Shown here in pieces: positions 43,692 through 55,024 of a DNA stretch of 64,000 bases. The position numbers and the translations under genes were made by a program. The stretch comes from Hanleya hanleyi (Eukaryota; Mollusca; Polyplacophora; Lepidopleurida; Hanleyidae): NCBI GenBank assembly GCA_036873755.1, contig JAVTVY010037253.1, positions 1 through 64,000 on the forward strand, in the 5' to 3' direction. Each line of letters opens with the position of its first letter. The stretch's first letter is position 1. The notes beneath the pieces are model-generated. The model searched no databases, had not been told where the DNA came from, and was given only the letters and a program-made list of their open reading frames with translations.

Positions 43692-45654
43692 CTGTAAGTT
43701 TACATGCATTTTAGACATACGTGTCAAAATCTTGTACCGACCAGATTTGTCTCTCTCTATCATCTATTAACATAATTCATCCATATAGTGAAGTCGCCGC
43801 TGATTCCTATATTTATTCTATATACTGTGAATAATCTTTCTCTGTGTTACACAGAGCGCCTGCACAAACTTATTATCATCACTTGAAAGTCAATGTGAAG
43901 CAACCACTTGTGCGCAACAAAAGAAGGCACAACTCTAAATTATGACCAGACAGCCCGATGAACTAGTTTTCGAAAGATTTTGTCTCTCGAGTTTGGTGGG
44001 CTTGTTTATTTCGCAAAACCTAACACCACAGACGGTCCAAGTACATGCATATACAATTTTTACCTCATTTGGCATAATTTTTTCATGTAGAATGTATCGA
44101 TCTCGGATAAATTGAAATGTTCACGTGGAATATCTTACCCCTTTTGGTTAGCCCAATAATATTTGTATGAAAAACTAAATATCGTTTAACGCGAATGTAA
44201 AAATCCATTCAAGAGTAATGTGGAGCACACCGATTTAGTGTTTACAATGGGGCTCATCTAACGTTCTTCCACTATTGGAAGTTCGAGAAACAATTTATAT
44301 GTATTTTCTTCTGTGCAAATGAGCTAAAATATTTTAAAGTATAGTGGTATTATATTTTAAAAATGTGAATAATAATATATAGGGATACGGGGTCAGTCTT
44401 ACTGTTTCAGGTTATAGTATCTGATTATCGGCTTAACATCATTAGAATACATTTCCTAATAGATGTCCGTATGTTGACATCATTTTGCGTGCTATATTGT
44501 GAAATTATGCTTCGAAAATACATATTTCTGAGCTCAATACGATATATTAACTGCTGAAAATAATATCATTTTAAAAAAATTGGATCCAATCCTCGCTTGA
44601 GAAGAATCTCCGGTGAGAGATGAAGCGGTCCTCTGAAGGTCGAAAGTCTACTACAGCATAACGGAACAAGAAATTAGTTGTATTATGCTCATCCAATTTC
44701 ACTTAAGCCGGTACTAGGGGCCGTGTGATCACTGCATGTAGTGCAATAAACAGCTGCAATAAAAGCGCGGCTGAGATACTAAGACTACGTTCGGGAATCC
44801 ACCGTATTCTCGGGTCTGAATGTTAGGTGCCGAGGGATGCTTTCCTGTAGTGTCATGTTTGCTTTTTAGACGCCAGACGCCATTTTTCCCCACCTGGACC
44901 ATATCGCTCCAATTCTTTGTATTGACTCCGGTTTTCCTGCTGAGATCTCCTTTCGATTTGTAGTCCGGTGGTTAAAGGTCGAGATCATGACCGACAGGAA
45001 TAAAGCACCAAATTTTGCACAGAGGCTCATTTGGGCATAACGATTAATCTCAGAAGGGTTCCCATTTCTACACGATGTGGAAGGCCCTTAATTTGCATGA
45101 ATCCAATATGGCCGCCATAATGTATACAGTAGACTCCTGTTGGCGACTATTTGACAACTTGAATCGCCTTTTCACGCCAGATTGCTTTTCTACGTGCATG
45201 TATGACTCAACAAAAAAGTAATAACAATCATTGGAAGCTTTATTACCCGATTGAGATCCAGTATGGCAGCCAGCGCGTCACCAATCATGGTATTATTGCC
45301 ATATCATATATGTGTGTTTTATACCTGTTAATATATATCATATATATACTTATAAAAGCTCCATCGAGAGGTTTCTGTACATGTAGCTCTGTTATGATTG
45401 ACTCGATCAAGCACACATAAAGGTTATTGGCTATTTTCTTTTCTATAGATATCCAACATGGCCACCAGCGTCCCATCTTCAATGCTGATTATCGGTACTA
45501 AAAACACATTTGTTTCGAAGGATTGAACTTCAGGTTATAGGGGCTTCACTCAAAGTTTCTCAAATTTGGCGATACATATCGCATGCTGATAGAAAAATAC
45601 GAGCGTAACGTGCATGGTCTATGGCGTTACGTTTCGTAACTTGTGTCTAATTCC
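43692..45654. other. intron 2 stretch, no exon
   Basis: About 2 kb of AT-rich sequence. A GGGGCCGTGTGATC family segment with GCAATAAAAGCGCGGCTGAGATAC lies at 44700-44785. Nothing else could be assigned. Confidence 0.45.
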
Positions 45655-46045
45655 GCTTAACCCGGGGCTGGGGGCCGTATGAAGCCATGTATTTCAAAAT
45701 CCTCATGGTGCTCACATGAACAGACACTACCAAAGCGTGACTGAGATACAGCATTCTTTAGATGACGACTTTACAGCGAATATTATGGATTAAGAATACT
45801 CATCAGCGATACGGATTTGATATTTTTTGGAACATCATGATGTCTTGCCGGCGTCAGTGAAAACTGTTGACCACTCCTCTCTTGCAGGAAACTAGCCTAT
45901 GTTTATGTATACTATGATTGTCTTTTTGAATTTGGTACTAATATTGTTATATGGAATATGGAATTGGTCTTTGAATTATGGACGCGGATATTTTTTAATG
46001 GAGGACGGCTGAATTATGAATGACGGACTAGGCGCTTGTAATAGT
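45655..46045 (+). repeat. dispersed repeat beside the DIRS-like element
   Basis: Homologous to 43139-43480 and, inverted, to 61452-61625 (the shared TTGCAGGAAACTAGCC and ATGAATGACGGACTAG ends). It stops just before the first RT-like codons at 46059, so it may have been the insertion target or the element's edge. Confidence 0.6.
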
Positions 46046-46058
46046 ACATACCACGGTT

Positions 46059-48364
46059 GTGAACTGCATCAAATGCTGCTGCTTGGATTCTTCTCTGCTC
46101 CGTACATGTAAATTGGCATGTGTATATGAAGTGGTAAAGGCGGGTACTCTTCCAACACCGTTAAACCGGATCAGGCTAAGAACAGTACTAAGTAATTACT
46201 CTGAGGTAGATTTACTTGTTTGTTTCACAAACGGTTTCGATATTGGGCAATCGGGAAACCATATTTTCACTGCCTCACGTAATCAGTCATCTGCTATGCA
46301 AAACCATGCTATCGTAGAAGCTAAATTAGACAAATAGTTGTCGAAGGGTCGATTTGCTAGTCCATTATCAAATCCTCCATGTGACAATATGGTTTGCTCT
46401 CCATTTGGCCTAGTCCCCAAAAAGGACCGCTGAAAGTTCGCCAGTTACTTAACGACGGGCCGGCGGTAGTTCTCTCAAGGTATTCCGACTTCATCCACCA
46501 TTCACACTGGCTGTCACAATATGATTGAAAGTAACCTTGTGTGTGACATTAAACCATATTCCACAAATACTTTTGGGGTGATACGCGATTTATCTTACTC
46601 TGAAAAATCTGCGTTGCCTGTTAATGGTGAGATTCCACGAACCCTATGATATGTCGAATACGAGACATTAGATATTATGTCTCATTAATCTTGATTGCAA
46701 AAATCAATTTAGGGAATGCCTTCTGCATCATATCTATAGAGCCAGCGAATTACACCTTATTGGGGTTTACCTGGGGCGGCAAGTCTTTTTATGGCCGGTG
46801 CCTCTCGATGGTATGCTCCACTTCCTGTAAAATATTTGAGGGCTTAGGTCGTTCTCTGCAATCGGTTATAGTTACAAACTTCGGCATATCAGACGTGACT
46901 CACATACTGGACGACTTCATGTTCGTCGGTTCAAATGGTGCTTGATACTGTTCTATAGCCCTTAACACCTTTCATGTACCTGTGTTAATATTTGAGCATT
47001 TTTTCAAACTAATACCTACTATCCATAAACTACTATACATGGGATTCATTTCCAGAAGACAAAATTTATAAATTGAAATGCATGCCGGGTGAATTCGCGC
47101 GCTGTGAAAAGGTAACCCTTGTGGAACTGCAATCTCTGATTGGCTCTTTCTATTTTGCTTGTAAACTCGGGGTGGCCAGCAGGGTGTTTCTCCACAGCCC
47201 GATAGACAATGGAAAAGGCTCACCACCATATTCGCTTGATTAAAGCGAAGTCCTGCATTATTACCTGGCTTGTATTCCTCGAGTCTTTCAACGGAAAATT
47301 ACTTTTCTTACCCACCAAATTGGGAATTGGATCAAACCAGATCAAACTGTTTTCCGACTCTACTGCTACCTCAGGTTCGGAGGCTGTTTTGGGGTCCTGA
47401 TGTTTACCCCAAGAATGGCCAGCACATCTTGCCCAATTACATATCACGGTCAAGGAAATTTGGAGCCACCAACTTTCTTTGTGATAATATGGTCGCCTTT
47501 CATCGCTGGTGAAATTAGTGTGTCAGTGAGAAGTTGCTTGCTTTCGACAAAACATTCTGTTCAGATCAAAACATATTTCGGAACACTCTAACGTTATTCC
47601 TGACGAGCTCTCGCGGTTACAATTTCAGGAAGCGGCGTCTCTAGCCCCTTGGCCCAACCGCGTGCTGCACCCAATATCCTCTCTCTTGCCGGCTCTTTGA
47701 AGCAGACAGCTAGAGTTCTTCTGGCGGCGTCCCTTGCTGAATCTTCCTTGAAAGTATACGTGCGCGCGCATGACAAGTATGTAGAGATTTCGTCAATAAC
47801 ACTGGTCAGTGTACCACTAAGATATTCGCCGTCTCATCGGCACAGTTGGTTTCCATCATAGCATTCTTGCATTTCTATAAGTATATGCATCCTCCATAGC
47901 TTACACGTTGGTATCGGCTATCAGTTATGTGCACAATGTGGCAGCAGTGACGATCCTACTCAGTCATTCCTTACCAAAAAGCTACTTACGGACATGTCAA
48001 AATAACACAGTCAGCCGGATACCAGGCTGCCCTTAACTTAGGATATTCTCTATAAGATATTTGATGCTATACCCCACACTGTATCCATGACATTCTATTA
48101 GGAGCAATGTTCTTGATGGAATTTCATGCATTCTTACATGTCAGTTCGTTCAGAACAAGAGAGCAAATGTTCTTAAATACGACGAGGTCTCTTTCACCGA
48201 TCAATCTGGTTCATTACAAGGCATGAACATTATTATCCGCACCTTCAAACACAATATATCCCACAAACCAGTTCATTTGTTGATATCATCGTATACTGAT
48301 AATATTTGATATTGTCCAGTTCGAGCAATTTGTGCTTATTTTCGGTTACATATTTGACACCCGA
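46059..48364 (+). pseudogene. DIRS-like retroelement 1: RT, RNase H, start of YR
   Basis: Translations in shifting frames give a DIRS-type pol. First TPLNRIRLRTVLSNY and CFTNGFDIG, with SPFGLVPKK in another frame. RT follows (KINLGNAFCIISIEPANY and HILDDFMFVG, the YxDD-like box). Then comes the post-RT stretch with VTLVELQSLIGSFYFACKLG, an RNase H relic (LFSDSTATS) and the linker IPDELSRLQFQEAASLAPWP. The tyrosine recombinase begins LLAASLAESSLKVYVRAHDKY. Many stops and frame changes make it dead. It continues, after an interruption, at 53285. Confidence 0.75.
47716..48364 (+). repeat. 649-bp direct repeat, left copy
   Basis: Nearly identical to 53285-53933 (same length, about ten substitutions seen). 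It covers the middle of the tyrosine recombinase of DIRS-like element 1. Upstream it joins normally to the rest of that element; downstream it changes abruptly to unrelated sequence. Confidence 0.9.
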
Positions 48365-48772
48365 TGATAGTGCCGTTTATTGCAGAGCAACGAATAAGTG
48401 TGTACATTTGTCGTTTCAATAAAAGGACAATTACGTGTTCACATTTCCGGTTTCAATAAAAGGACAATCCTGTCCTACTTGTGTATGACAAATATATACA
48501 ATTCTAAATGCCTTTTGTCAATACAGCCGACAACTTTTGGCTGTCCCTAACCTATGAACCATTCTCGCACTAAAAAAAAAGAGATAAAGCATCTATGGTA
48601 TTGTATTCATAGTAAATGAACTCTGGAAAAAGCGATAGAACAGTCTTGTTACCTTATAGTCTGTGTTTAAAAACCAATTCAGCAATTATAACTAATTCTA
48701 CAATAATTCGGTCTCAAATCCTATGGTATGCACCCTCCCTTATCTAACAAATATTCAAGTATTTTTAAGTTA
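48365..48772. other. unassigned segment left of element 2
   Basis: About 400 bases of AT-rich sequence with a duplicated word, GTTTCAATAAAAGGACAATYC (48413 and 48452). It lies between the 649-bp repeat and terminal repeat R1, and has no counterpart near R2. Confidence 0.5.
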
Positions 48773-49021
48773 AAAGACACGATGTTGCTCGTTCAACGGA
48801 ACTGGCTAGAATGGACTTTCTCACTGCGTCAGTCAATCTCAACTGACGCTACCCAGATACTGACCAATCAGTATCCTTGCCCCACTAATCGGCCAATCAG
48901 CTGCACGCTACTGCACGTGCACACTAATTCACCCCTAGCGTCAATACCCCCCCCCCCAATGTGTTCACGTAAATTGCCGACAATAATTTCCTGCTATTCG
49001 ATGAAACGCAGGAAACTTCAT
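48773..49021 (-). repeat. terminal direct repeat R1 of element 2
   Basis: About 245 bases matching 53041-53284 apart from a C-run difference and a few substitutions. It starts AAAAGACACGATGTTGC and ends CGCAGGAAACTTCAT. Direct, not inverted, orientation fits the split direct repeats of PAT/Ngaro-type elements or an LTR-like arrangement. Confidence 0.85.
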
Positions 49022-49199
49022 GTCAGCCCTTCTACTACACACCAAAAACCCAAACACCAGTATAGGATGATAGCACCAAAGGAGGGTGCAAGCAGGACTG
49101 ATATCAAATTATATTCCCAGTGATTGTGATACCGACAATTTTACTTTCTTAGAGTCATCGATATAGCAGTTTACTGCACCAGATTTCCATCGACCATGC

Positions 49200-50113
49200 C
49201 GTTTCAGCAATCTGACGTCTAGTCCTTTGTTCGCGCCTGCAGTTACTCCCCCTGAACGCAGGGAATGAAGACCGAATTACCAGTATCTGAACCCACTTCC
49301 CTCAATCGAGCACACACAACTTCTTTTGTACGTGTATAACTCAGAGCCTTATTCACAAAGATCAATTTCTTTAAGCCTTTGCTACAAACAATAGGGCGAA
49401 ACAAGAAATCACTATTTGACCACTAGCTGCAGATATTTCTGTACCTAATGTAGAGGGCATGCAATAGAGTCAGTTTTACTAATAAAAACCTCGTTGCCCT
49501 TTCTAAATTGATCAGTCTTGCTCTTAGTGATGTTTAACACTAAATGTTCATTATGGAGCTGTAAATCGGCAAATCTCAAGTTCTGTATCTCATTAAATCT
49601 CAGGTATCCTGAGAACCCTAACAAGGCAATTGTAATGTCACGAACAACAGACAAGTCATCATTTGTTTTGTAACGTTCACACAGTTCTAGAAGCAAAGCT
49701 GAACGTATTGGGTCCTTCCGTTTCACCGGCTTGGCATGAACACGGGCAATTCCACTCCTTAAGTTTTTGATAAACGTACTGTTTGTCGGCGAAACTAAAT
49801 TTGAACAATCATGCATCCATTTAATGGCGTAGATTGCTGCATCCACTGCAGCCACACTCTTAGACGATTCTGCTATCTGAACCAAGTATAGCCCCAAGTC
49901 ACAAACTGAAACTGGTAAAACTGTTATTTGGCGCGCAACAGCGAAAACTTTCCATTTTTCAAAGGCCCTGGTATATTTCGATGTGGTACTGTCTGCCTTA
50001 CACAGCAACATGTATCCTGTCAACTTTTCGCCCAACTTTGCGGTGTCCGGGTTCCCCTGTGTTTTGCCCGAAACCTCACTCCAGACAGACCCAACTGCTA
50101 GGCGACCTGTCAA
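49200..50113 (-). pseudogene. tyrosine recombinase of element 2, broken
   Basis: The open part (50113-49445) holds a SAM-like N-terminal domain (DSTTSKYTRAFEKWKVF), then RDITIALLGFSGYLRFNEI with the first catalytic Arg, then ITKSKTDQFRKGNEVF with the Lys. After the stop at 49445, the C-terminal part with GVTAGANKGLDVRLLKRHGR and WKSGAVNCYIDDS can be read near 49160-49270 in another frame. The base run at the HSLR box lacks one G, which shifts the frame there. The enzyme would integrate a circular DNA form without target duplication. This copy is inactive. Confidence 0.75.
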
Positions 50114-50183
50114 TATGAAACATAGAATATTACATCAGCTAGATACAAATCTTGCAGTAACTTAAATATGCTGTACAAAACCC

Positions 50184-50681
50184 CTACTGTACATACTTCA
50201 ATCTCACATTACTGAAATCCACTCTCAGCGCAAGCAGTCTGAAATTTAGTGGTTTCCCTGAAAACATAATGTTCGACTTGTTTCCTGGATCAATTGCAGA
50301 ACCATTGAAAGGCAACTCTGTCCAATCAACCACGGCTCTGTCCAAGTGCACCCCATCCGGGCACACTAAAGGCCAAAAAGGTGCGGAACGCCAAAGCGGT
50401 AGAATGAAAGTTCCCTTCAACATTTTGACATTCATAAATTTCCACACATCTAATATCAGATGCGGCGGTGGTACAACCCAGTTGTTCTCTGCGCCCCACT
50501 TTTGCGCGAAAGCGTCCACTCCACTGCTATTTGGGCTAGCCAAAAGTGAATTAAAGACCATACATTTAGTGTTATACTCACTAGCAAACCTATCTACTGT
50601 ATGGGGTCCCCACTTTTTATCTAATCTACGGAAAATATGTCCTGCAATACCCCAGTCGTTAACGTCTACAAATTTGCTCAA
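50184..50681 (-). pseudogene. element 2 post-RNase H conserved region
   Basis: An open stretch of 165 codons carries VDVNDWGIAGHIFRRLD, GPHTVDRFASEYN, SGVDAFAQKW and VVPPPHLI, a block conserved between RNase H and recombinase in DIRS/PAT elements. It lies in a different frame from the RT ORF: a one-base shift near 50705 separates them, where the expected ADALS sequence is split. Confidence 0.75.
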
Positions 50682-53011
50682 AGCATCAGCCTTTTCGTTT
50701 TCATCTCTTGTACCTCCAATTTGATATCGTTCTTTCTGCAGAAACTGAAAATCTCTATGGCCAGAACCTGAAGTTCAATTTTCCGACTCCCGTTAGCTAC
50801 AATTACCGCCACATTCTGGTTATCGGCGAACCATTTAACTGCCCTGTTTTTCAAGCTTTCGTTGAGGCTTGCTAACACTCTGTATAAACCCATCAGCTCT
50901 CTCCATGTGGAGCTCTTACTGGCCTCCAAGTCTGACCAGCTACCCTGGGTCACTACTTCCGCCAAGCCATGCACTACATACCCACCATATCCAGTTGCTG
51001 ATGCGTCTGAATAAACCAGGGTATCTGCATAAGTCACTTGGCCCCAGCTTTGGCCATTTAGTCGGCATACATTGTCAAGCGAAAACTGCAATTCTCTGAT
51101 TGCCTCAGCAGACAATAAAACCTTGTCAAACCACCCTTCTCTGTTCTCCACAGAGAAATACATGTGTCGTGTCTGCAATCGAGTTATGTTCCCACAGGCT
51201 TCTGTTAAAGATATTATTTGCCCTATCACTGAAGCCAGTAACCGAACCCAAACGGTTTTCACTGCCATTTCAGCCCCTGACAACAAGGCAACTATATGCC
51301 TTTTTAACTTGCTTACCCTCTTTTCTGTGGCATACAATTTGGCTTCCTCGCAATCTAATATGAATCCCAGCCATTTCTGACTTTGCTCGGGTGTCCAATG
51401 ACATTTCCCAACGCTTGGTAAAAAACCGTAATTTTCCAGGTCAGATTTGACAATAGCACTATGTTCGCTAGCAACCAAAAAAGAATCGGCCGCTCCAACA
51501 CCGTCGTCTATGTATACAATGATCCGTATACCAATGCCCCTCCAGCGCTTAACCATCTCTCTGCCCATTTTTGCAAAGACGTATGGAGCCGTGGAAATTC
51601 CAAATGCTAGGACATTGAAAACATAATACTTCTTTCCGTCCCCGAAATCCCAAGCAAAGCCCAGAAACCAACGGTGTGCTGTGTGTATTTCCACATGATG
51701 GTTTGCAGATTTTATGTCAAATGTAAACAACCAGTCACCTTTGTTAAATAACTTCTTTGCTGTCGTCACATTTTCGAGTGAAAATTTGTGTTTTAACAAA
51801 TACTGATTTACGTGTCGAGCATCAAGGATAAGCCTTGCCTTCCCGTCTTCATTAACACTAACGGTTAAAGGGTTAACTACTGTGGGTTTCTGGTCTGCTT
51901 GCGTTATGCAACCCTGAGATAATAGTTTCTCTATTTCTGACCGTACAAAATCCTTTCGCTGTAAAGCAGATTTGTTGTTTTTCAATTCAATCTTGGGTGG
52001 TTCGCCCTGCACAAACGGCAGGACATAGCCAAATTTGATCACGTTTTGTATAAGAGGAGATGCCCCCGTTTCAACCCAAAAATCTAAATGCTCTCTCAGT
52101 CTACCCATAGGAGAGATTTTACACGACTCCTGTTTTTCAATGTCTGGAATGACACGCCCAGACTGTTCTAAATCCGTCTCAGTTTGATTTACAACGTCGG
52201 AAACTAGGCCCCCTGTGACCTCCCCATTGAACCAAAAATCACCTTTCAATACAGAATCCTTTTCAAAACAATCTGGTATACTTATCTTATTCTCTGGAGT
52301 CCCAGTCATCGGACACCCAAACCTTTCCGGGCACGAGTCCCTCCAGTGGCCCACTTTACCACATGACCAACAGTGTCCCCGCTTCGCCTGGTTTTCGGAT
52401 CTCCCCGTAGTCTCGACCGCCAGCCCAGCACGTTCGTTTCTCCCGCCCATCGGGGGTTTCCGATTATAAGGTTGATATCTCCGCTTGGATTTCTGCTTCT
52501 TCGCTGCCTTAGATTCGGCGCGTTGAATCCTCTTCTCATCGTCGATATCGGAAGCCAGCTCATGTTGCGTGTACTCACTCACTGTTGACCAGCCGAATTC
52601 AGACATATCCGCCAATTTGATTAATTTCTGACGCTCAGAAATAATTTCAATACCTGTGTCCAATGCTTTCCGCGCCTTCATCAATTTATCCTGGCTTGGC
52701 AGATCTTCTTTGAGTGAATCTGCCGCCTCCAATATGGTATCGGCCACTTTGCTGTTGACCTTATATTGTTCTTCGTTTCCCTTCTTCTTAAATTTTATCA
52801 CATCCTCGGTCTTGATCTTTTTAATCTCCGCGACAGTCATACACTTCACGTCCTCTTGGCCATTTCGAATTTCTTCCCTCAAACTATTGAATTTAGCTGT
52901 AACCAGCTCCGACATTTTAGCTAACATCCTGTCTCCTAACTGCACAACTTGAGTTTTCACTTCATCGTGTAGACTCTGGCTTTCACTACTGTTCATCTCA
53001 GAGCTGGCCAT
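50678..53011 (-). CDS. element 2 gag-RT-RNase H polyprotein
   Basis: The longest open frame in the window. I choose the ATG at 53011 (MASSEMNSSE), about 30 bases inside terminal repeat R2; the frame is open further upstream. Order: an N-terminal coiled-coil-like region, a basic stretch (KKQKSKRRYQPYNRK), zinc knuckle CWSCGKVGHWRDSC, RT with LFTFDIKSANHHVEI, FGISTAPYVFAKM and IIVYIDDGVG (catalytic YIDD), then RNase H with LVYSDASATGYGG, WRELMGLYRVL and WFADNQNVAV. All catalytic acids are present. The frame then shifts near 50705, so the protein loses its end. It belongs to a tyrosine-recombinase (PAT/Ngaro-like) retroelement. Confidence 0.85.
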   Translation of the reverse strand: MASSEMNSSESQSLHDEVKTQVVQLGDRMLAKMSELVTAKFNSLREEIRNGQEDVKCMTVAEIKKIKTEDVIKFKKKGNEEQYKVNSKVADTILEAADSLKEDLPSQDKLMKARKALDTGIEIISERQKLIKLADMSEFGWSTVSEYTQHELASDIDDEKRIQRAESKAAKKQKSKRRYQPYNRKPPMGGRNERAGLAVETTGRSENQAKRGHCWSCGKVGHWRDSCPERFGCPMTGTPENKISIPDCFEKDSVLKGDFWFNGEVTGGLVSDVVNQTETDLEQSGRVIPDIEKQESCKISPMGRLREHLDFWVETGASPLIQNVIKFGYVLPFVQGEPPKIELKNNKSALQRKDFVRSEIEKLLSQGCITQADQKPTVVNPLTVSVNEDGKARLILDARHVNQYLLKHKFSLENVTTAKKLFNKGDWLFTFDIKSANHHVEIHTAHRWFLGFAWDFGDGKKYYVFNVLAFGISTAPYVFAKMGREMVKRWRGIGIRIIVYIDDGVGAADSFLVASEHSAIVKSDLENYGFLPSVGKCHWTPEQSQKWLGFILDCEEAKLYATEKRVSKLKRHIVALLSGAEMAVKTVWVRLLASVIGQIISLTEACGNITRLQTRHMYFSVENREGWFDKVLLSAEAIRELQFSLDNVCRLNGQSWGQVTYADTLVYSDASATGYGGYVVHGLAEVVTQGSWSDLEASKSSTWRELMGLYRVLASLNESLKNRAVKWFADNQNVAVIVANGSRKIELQVLAIEIFSFCRKNDIKLEVQEMKTKRLML

Positions 53012-53040
53012 GGCGCGAAAAAAGAAACTACGGACTAAAA

Positions 53041-53284
53041 AAAAGACACGATGTTGCTCGTTCAACGGAACTGGCTAGAATGGACTTTCTCACTGCGTCA
53101 GTCAATCTCAACTGACGCTACCCAGATACTGACCAACCAGTATCCTTGCCCCACTAATCGGCCAATCAGCTGCACGCTACTGCACGTGCACACTAATTCA
53201 CCCCTAGCGTCAATACCCCCAATGTGTTCACGTAAATTGCCGACAATAGTTTCCTGCTATTCGATGAAACGCAGGAAACTTCAT
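53041..53284 (-). repeat. terminal direct repeat R2 of element 2
   Basis: Same sequence as R1 (48773-49021). On the element's own strand this is the 5' end, with the gag ATG about 30 bases beyond it. It abuts the right copy of the 649-bp repeat with no intervening base. Confidence 0.85.
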
Positions 53285-53933
53285 TTCTTCTGGCGGCGTC
53301 CCTTGCTGAATCTTCCTTGAAAGTATACGTGCGCTCGCATGACAAGTATGTAGAGATTTCGTCAATAACACTGGTTAGTGTACCACTAAGATATTCGCCG
53401 TCTCATCGGCACAGTTGGTTTCCATCATAGCATTCTTGCATTTCTACAAGTATATGCATCCTCCATAGCTTATACGTTGGTATCGGCTATCAGTTATGTG
53501 CACAATGTGGCAGCAGTGACGATCCTACTCAGGCATTCCTTACCAAAAAGCTACTTACGGACATGTCAAAATAACACAGTCAGCCGGATACCAGGCTGCC
53601 CTTAACTTCGGATATTCTCCATAAGATATTTGATGCTATACCCCACACTGTATCCATGGCATTCTATTAGGAGCAATGTTCTTGGTGGAATTTCATGCAT
53701 TCTTACATGTCAGTTCGTTCAGAACAAGAGAGCAAATGTTCTTAAATACGACGAGGTCTCTTTCACCGATCAATCTGGTTCATTACAAGGCATGAACATT
53801 ATTATCCGCACCTTCAAACACAATATATCCCACAAACCAGTTCATTTGTTGATATCATCGTATACTGATAATATTTGATATTGTCCAGTTCGAGCAATTT
53901 GTGCTTATTTTCGGTTACATATTTGACACCCGA
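53285..53933 (+). repeat. 649-bp direct repeat, right copy
   Basis: Matches 47716-48364. Here the left edge is the abrupt one (joined to R2), while the right edge continues naturally into the C-terminal part of the DIRS-like recombinase. Confidence 0.9.
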
Positions 53934-54165
53934 GGACGGGGCCCCTTTTCCAATTTCCAGAAGGCGCATCCGTTACAGCTTCTTATTTCCCAGCTCATGT
54001 AAAATACGGAATCTCTTTAATCGGCATTGACCCTCTTTTAATCGGCCATAGCTTTCGCAATGACGCCGTTACGTCATCTTCAGCAGCAGGAATCCCGAAT
54101 AACATATTCAAAAATGAGTAGATGGAAGCCACACGCTATATTAGAAAGACACATTTCACTTGTTA
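53934..54165 (+). pseudogene. DIRS-like element 1: C-terminal tyrosine recombinase
   Basis: Shifted-frame translation gives SYFSAHVKYGISLIG, then GHSFRNDAVTSSSAAGIP (the second catalytic HxxR region) and MEATRYIRK, where the family has WKSxAxxxYIR. It completes the protein begun at 46059. The active-site Tyr region is present, but the frame is broken. Confidence 0.65.
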
Positions 54166-54259
54166 GCTATGAACTGTTCAGTCAGTGGCTGCATTGTATG
54201 GTAGCCCAACGAATTGATTGCGTAAAAAAGGATCTGGTTCATCTTGACCCAGTTTAGCA

Positions 54260-54940
54260 AAGGTCAGTCAGGGGCTGCCGTACCATCTAAGTCCGTTATA
54301 TCCGATTATTTTCTAATATTTACTGCATACTTAAGACGGAGAAAAAACAAATAATTCATAATTTCGAATCGAAAATTCGTGCAAATTTGACCATTTTGGG
54401 TTCTGACGTAGCTGTGACGTCATTATGGCGGCCATCTTGGATTATTTTGCATTTCTTGCTAGGCCTTTGCCAGCACTATTAGTGCGAAAAGACTTCTACC
54501 CTAGAGGATTGCGAATATGTGATGTTTTTAATATCGTTGGGTAAAATGACCAATTATTGGCTCAAAATGACCCCGGACCCCTAATAGGCCACATATTGTC
54601 TCATGGGCCTCGAAACCGGGGCCCCCCTTCTGCTGTTGTTCTCGGTGACTCTTATGACACGTGTGCCAAATCTGGTTCTTTATTCCACTCTGTCACGATA
54701 AAGAGAAAATCTGAACTTTTGGAAGAGATAGAACGACCGCATAGTTTTCAAAGGAACGGATTCGTATAAAAATACAGAACCATGTGAGACTTGCATTTCT
54801 TGCTAGACCTTTTCCAGCACTATTAGTGCGAAAAGACTCCTACCCTAGAGGATTGCGAATATGTAATGTTTTAAATATCGTTGGGATAAAATGACCATTT
54901 ATTGGCTCTAAATCGGGGGCACCCCTTCTTGACAAAACAC
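54260..54940. repeat. direct repeat of about 135 bp, two copies
   Basis: GCATTTCTTGCTAGRCCTTT, CCAGCACTATTAGTGCG and CTACCCTAGAGGATTGCG occur at about 54455-54600 and again at about 54790-54925. The first is preceded by TGTGACGTCATTATGG and GCGGCCATCTTGGATT, like the MITE motif but in unrelated context. Confidence 0.65.
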
Positions 54941-54971
54941 TGAAACAACTCTACACCCCGTCATGTTGTGT

Positions 54972-55006
54972 CACCGATCAATCTGGCCCATTACAAGGCA
55001 TGAACA
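54972..55006 (+). repeat. recombinase fragment duplicated a third time
   Basis: The stretch with ACCGATCAATCTGG and ACAAGGCATGAACAT matches 48198-48230 and 53767-53800 inside the 649-bp repeat. Only about 35 bases are shared, so it is a short relic. Confidence 0.5.
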
Positions 55007-55024
55007 TCTGATAACATCAGAGGA

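Noticed and set aside
48728..49123. 131-codon ORF upstream of element 2
   Set aside because: It lies within terminal repeat R1 and recurs as a shorter frame in R2. It is a by-product of the repeat.
47716..53933. 649-bp direct repeats as LTRs of one large element
   Set aside because: The repeat is internal recombinase coding sequence, continuous on the left with upstream DIRS-like coding and on the right with the downstream part; LTRs would not encode the middle of the recombinase.
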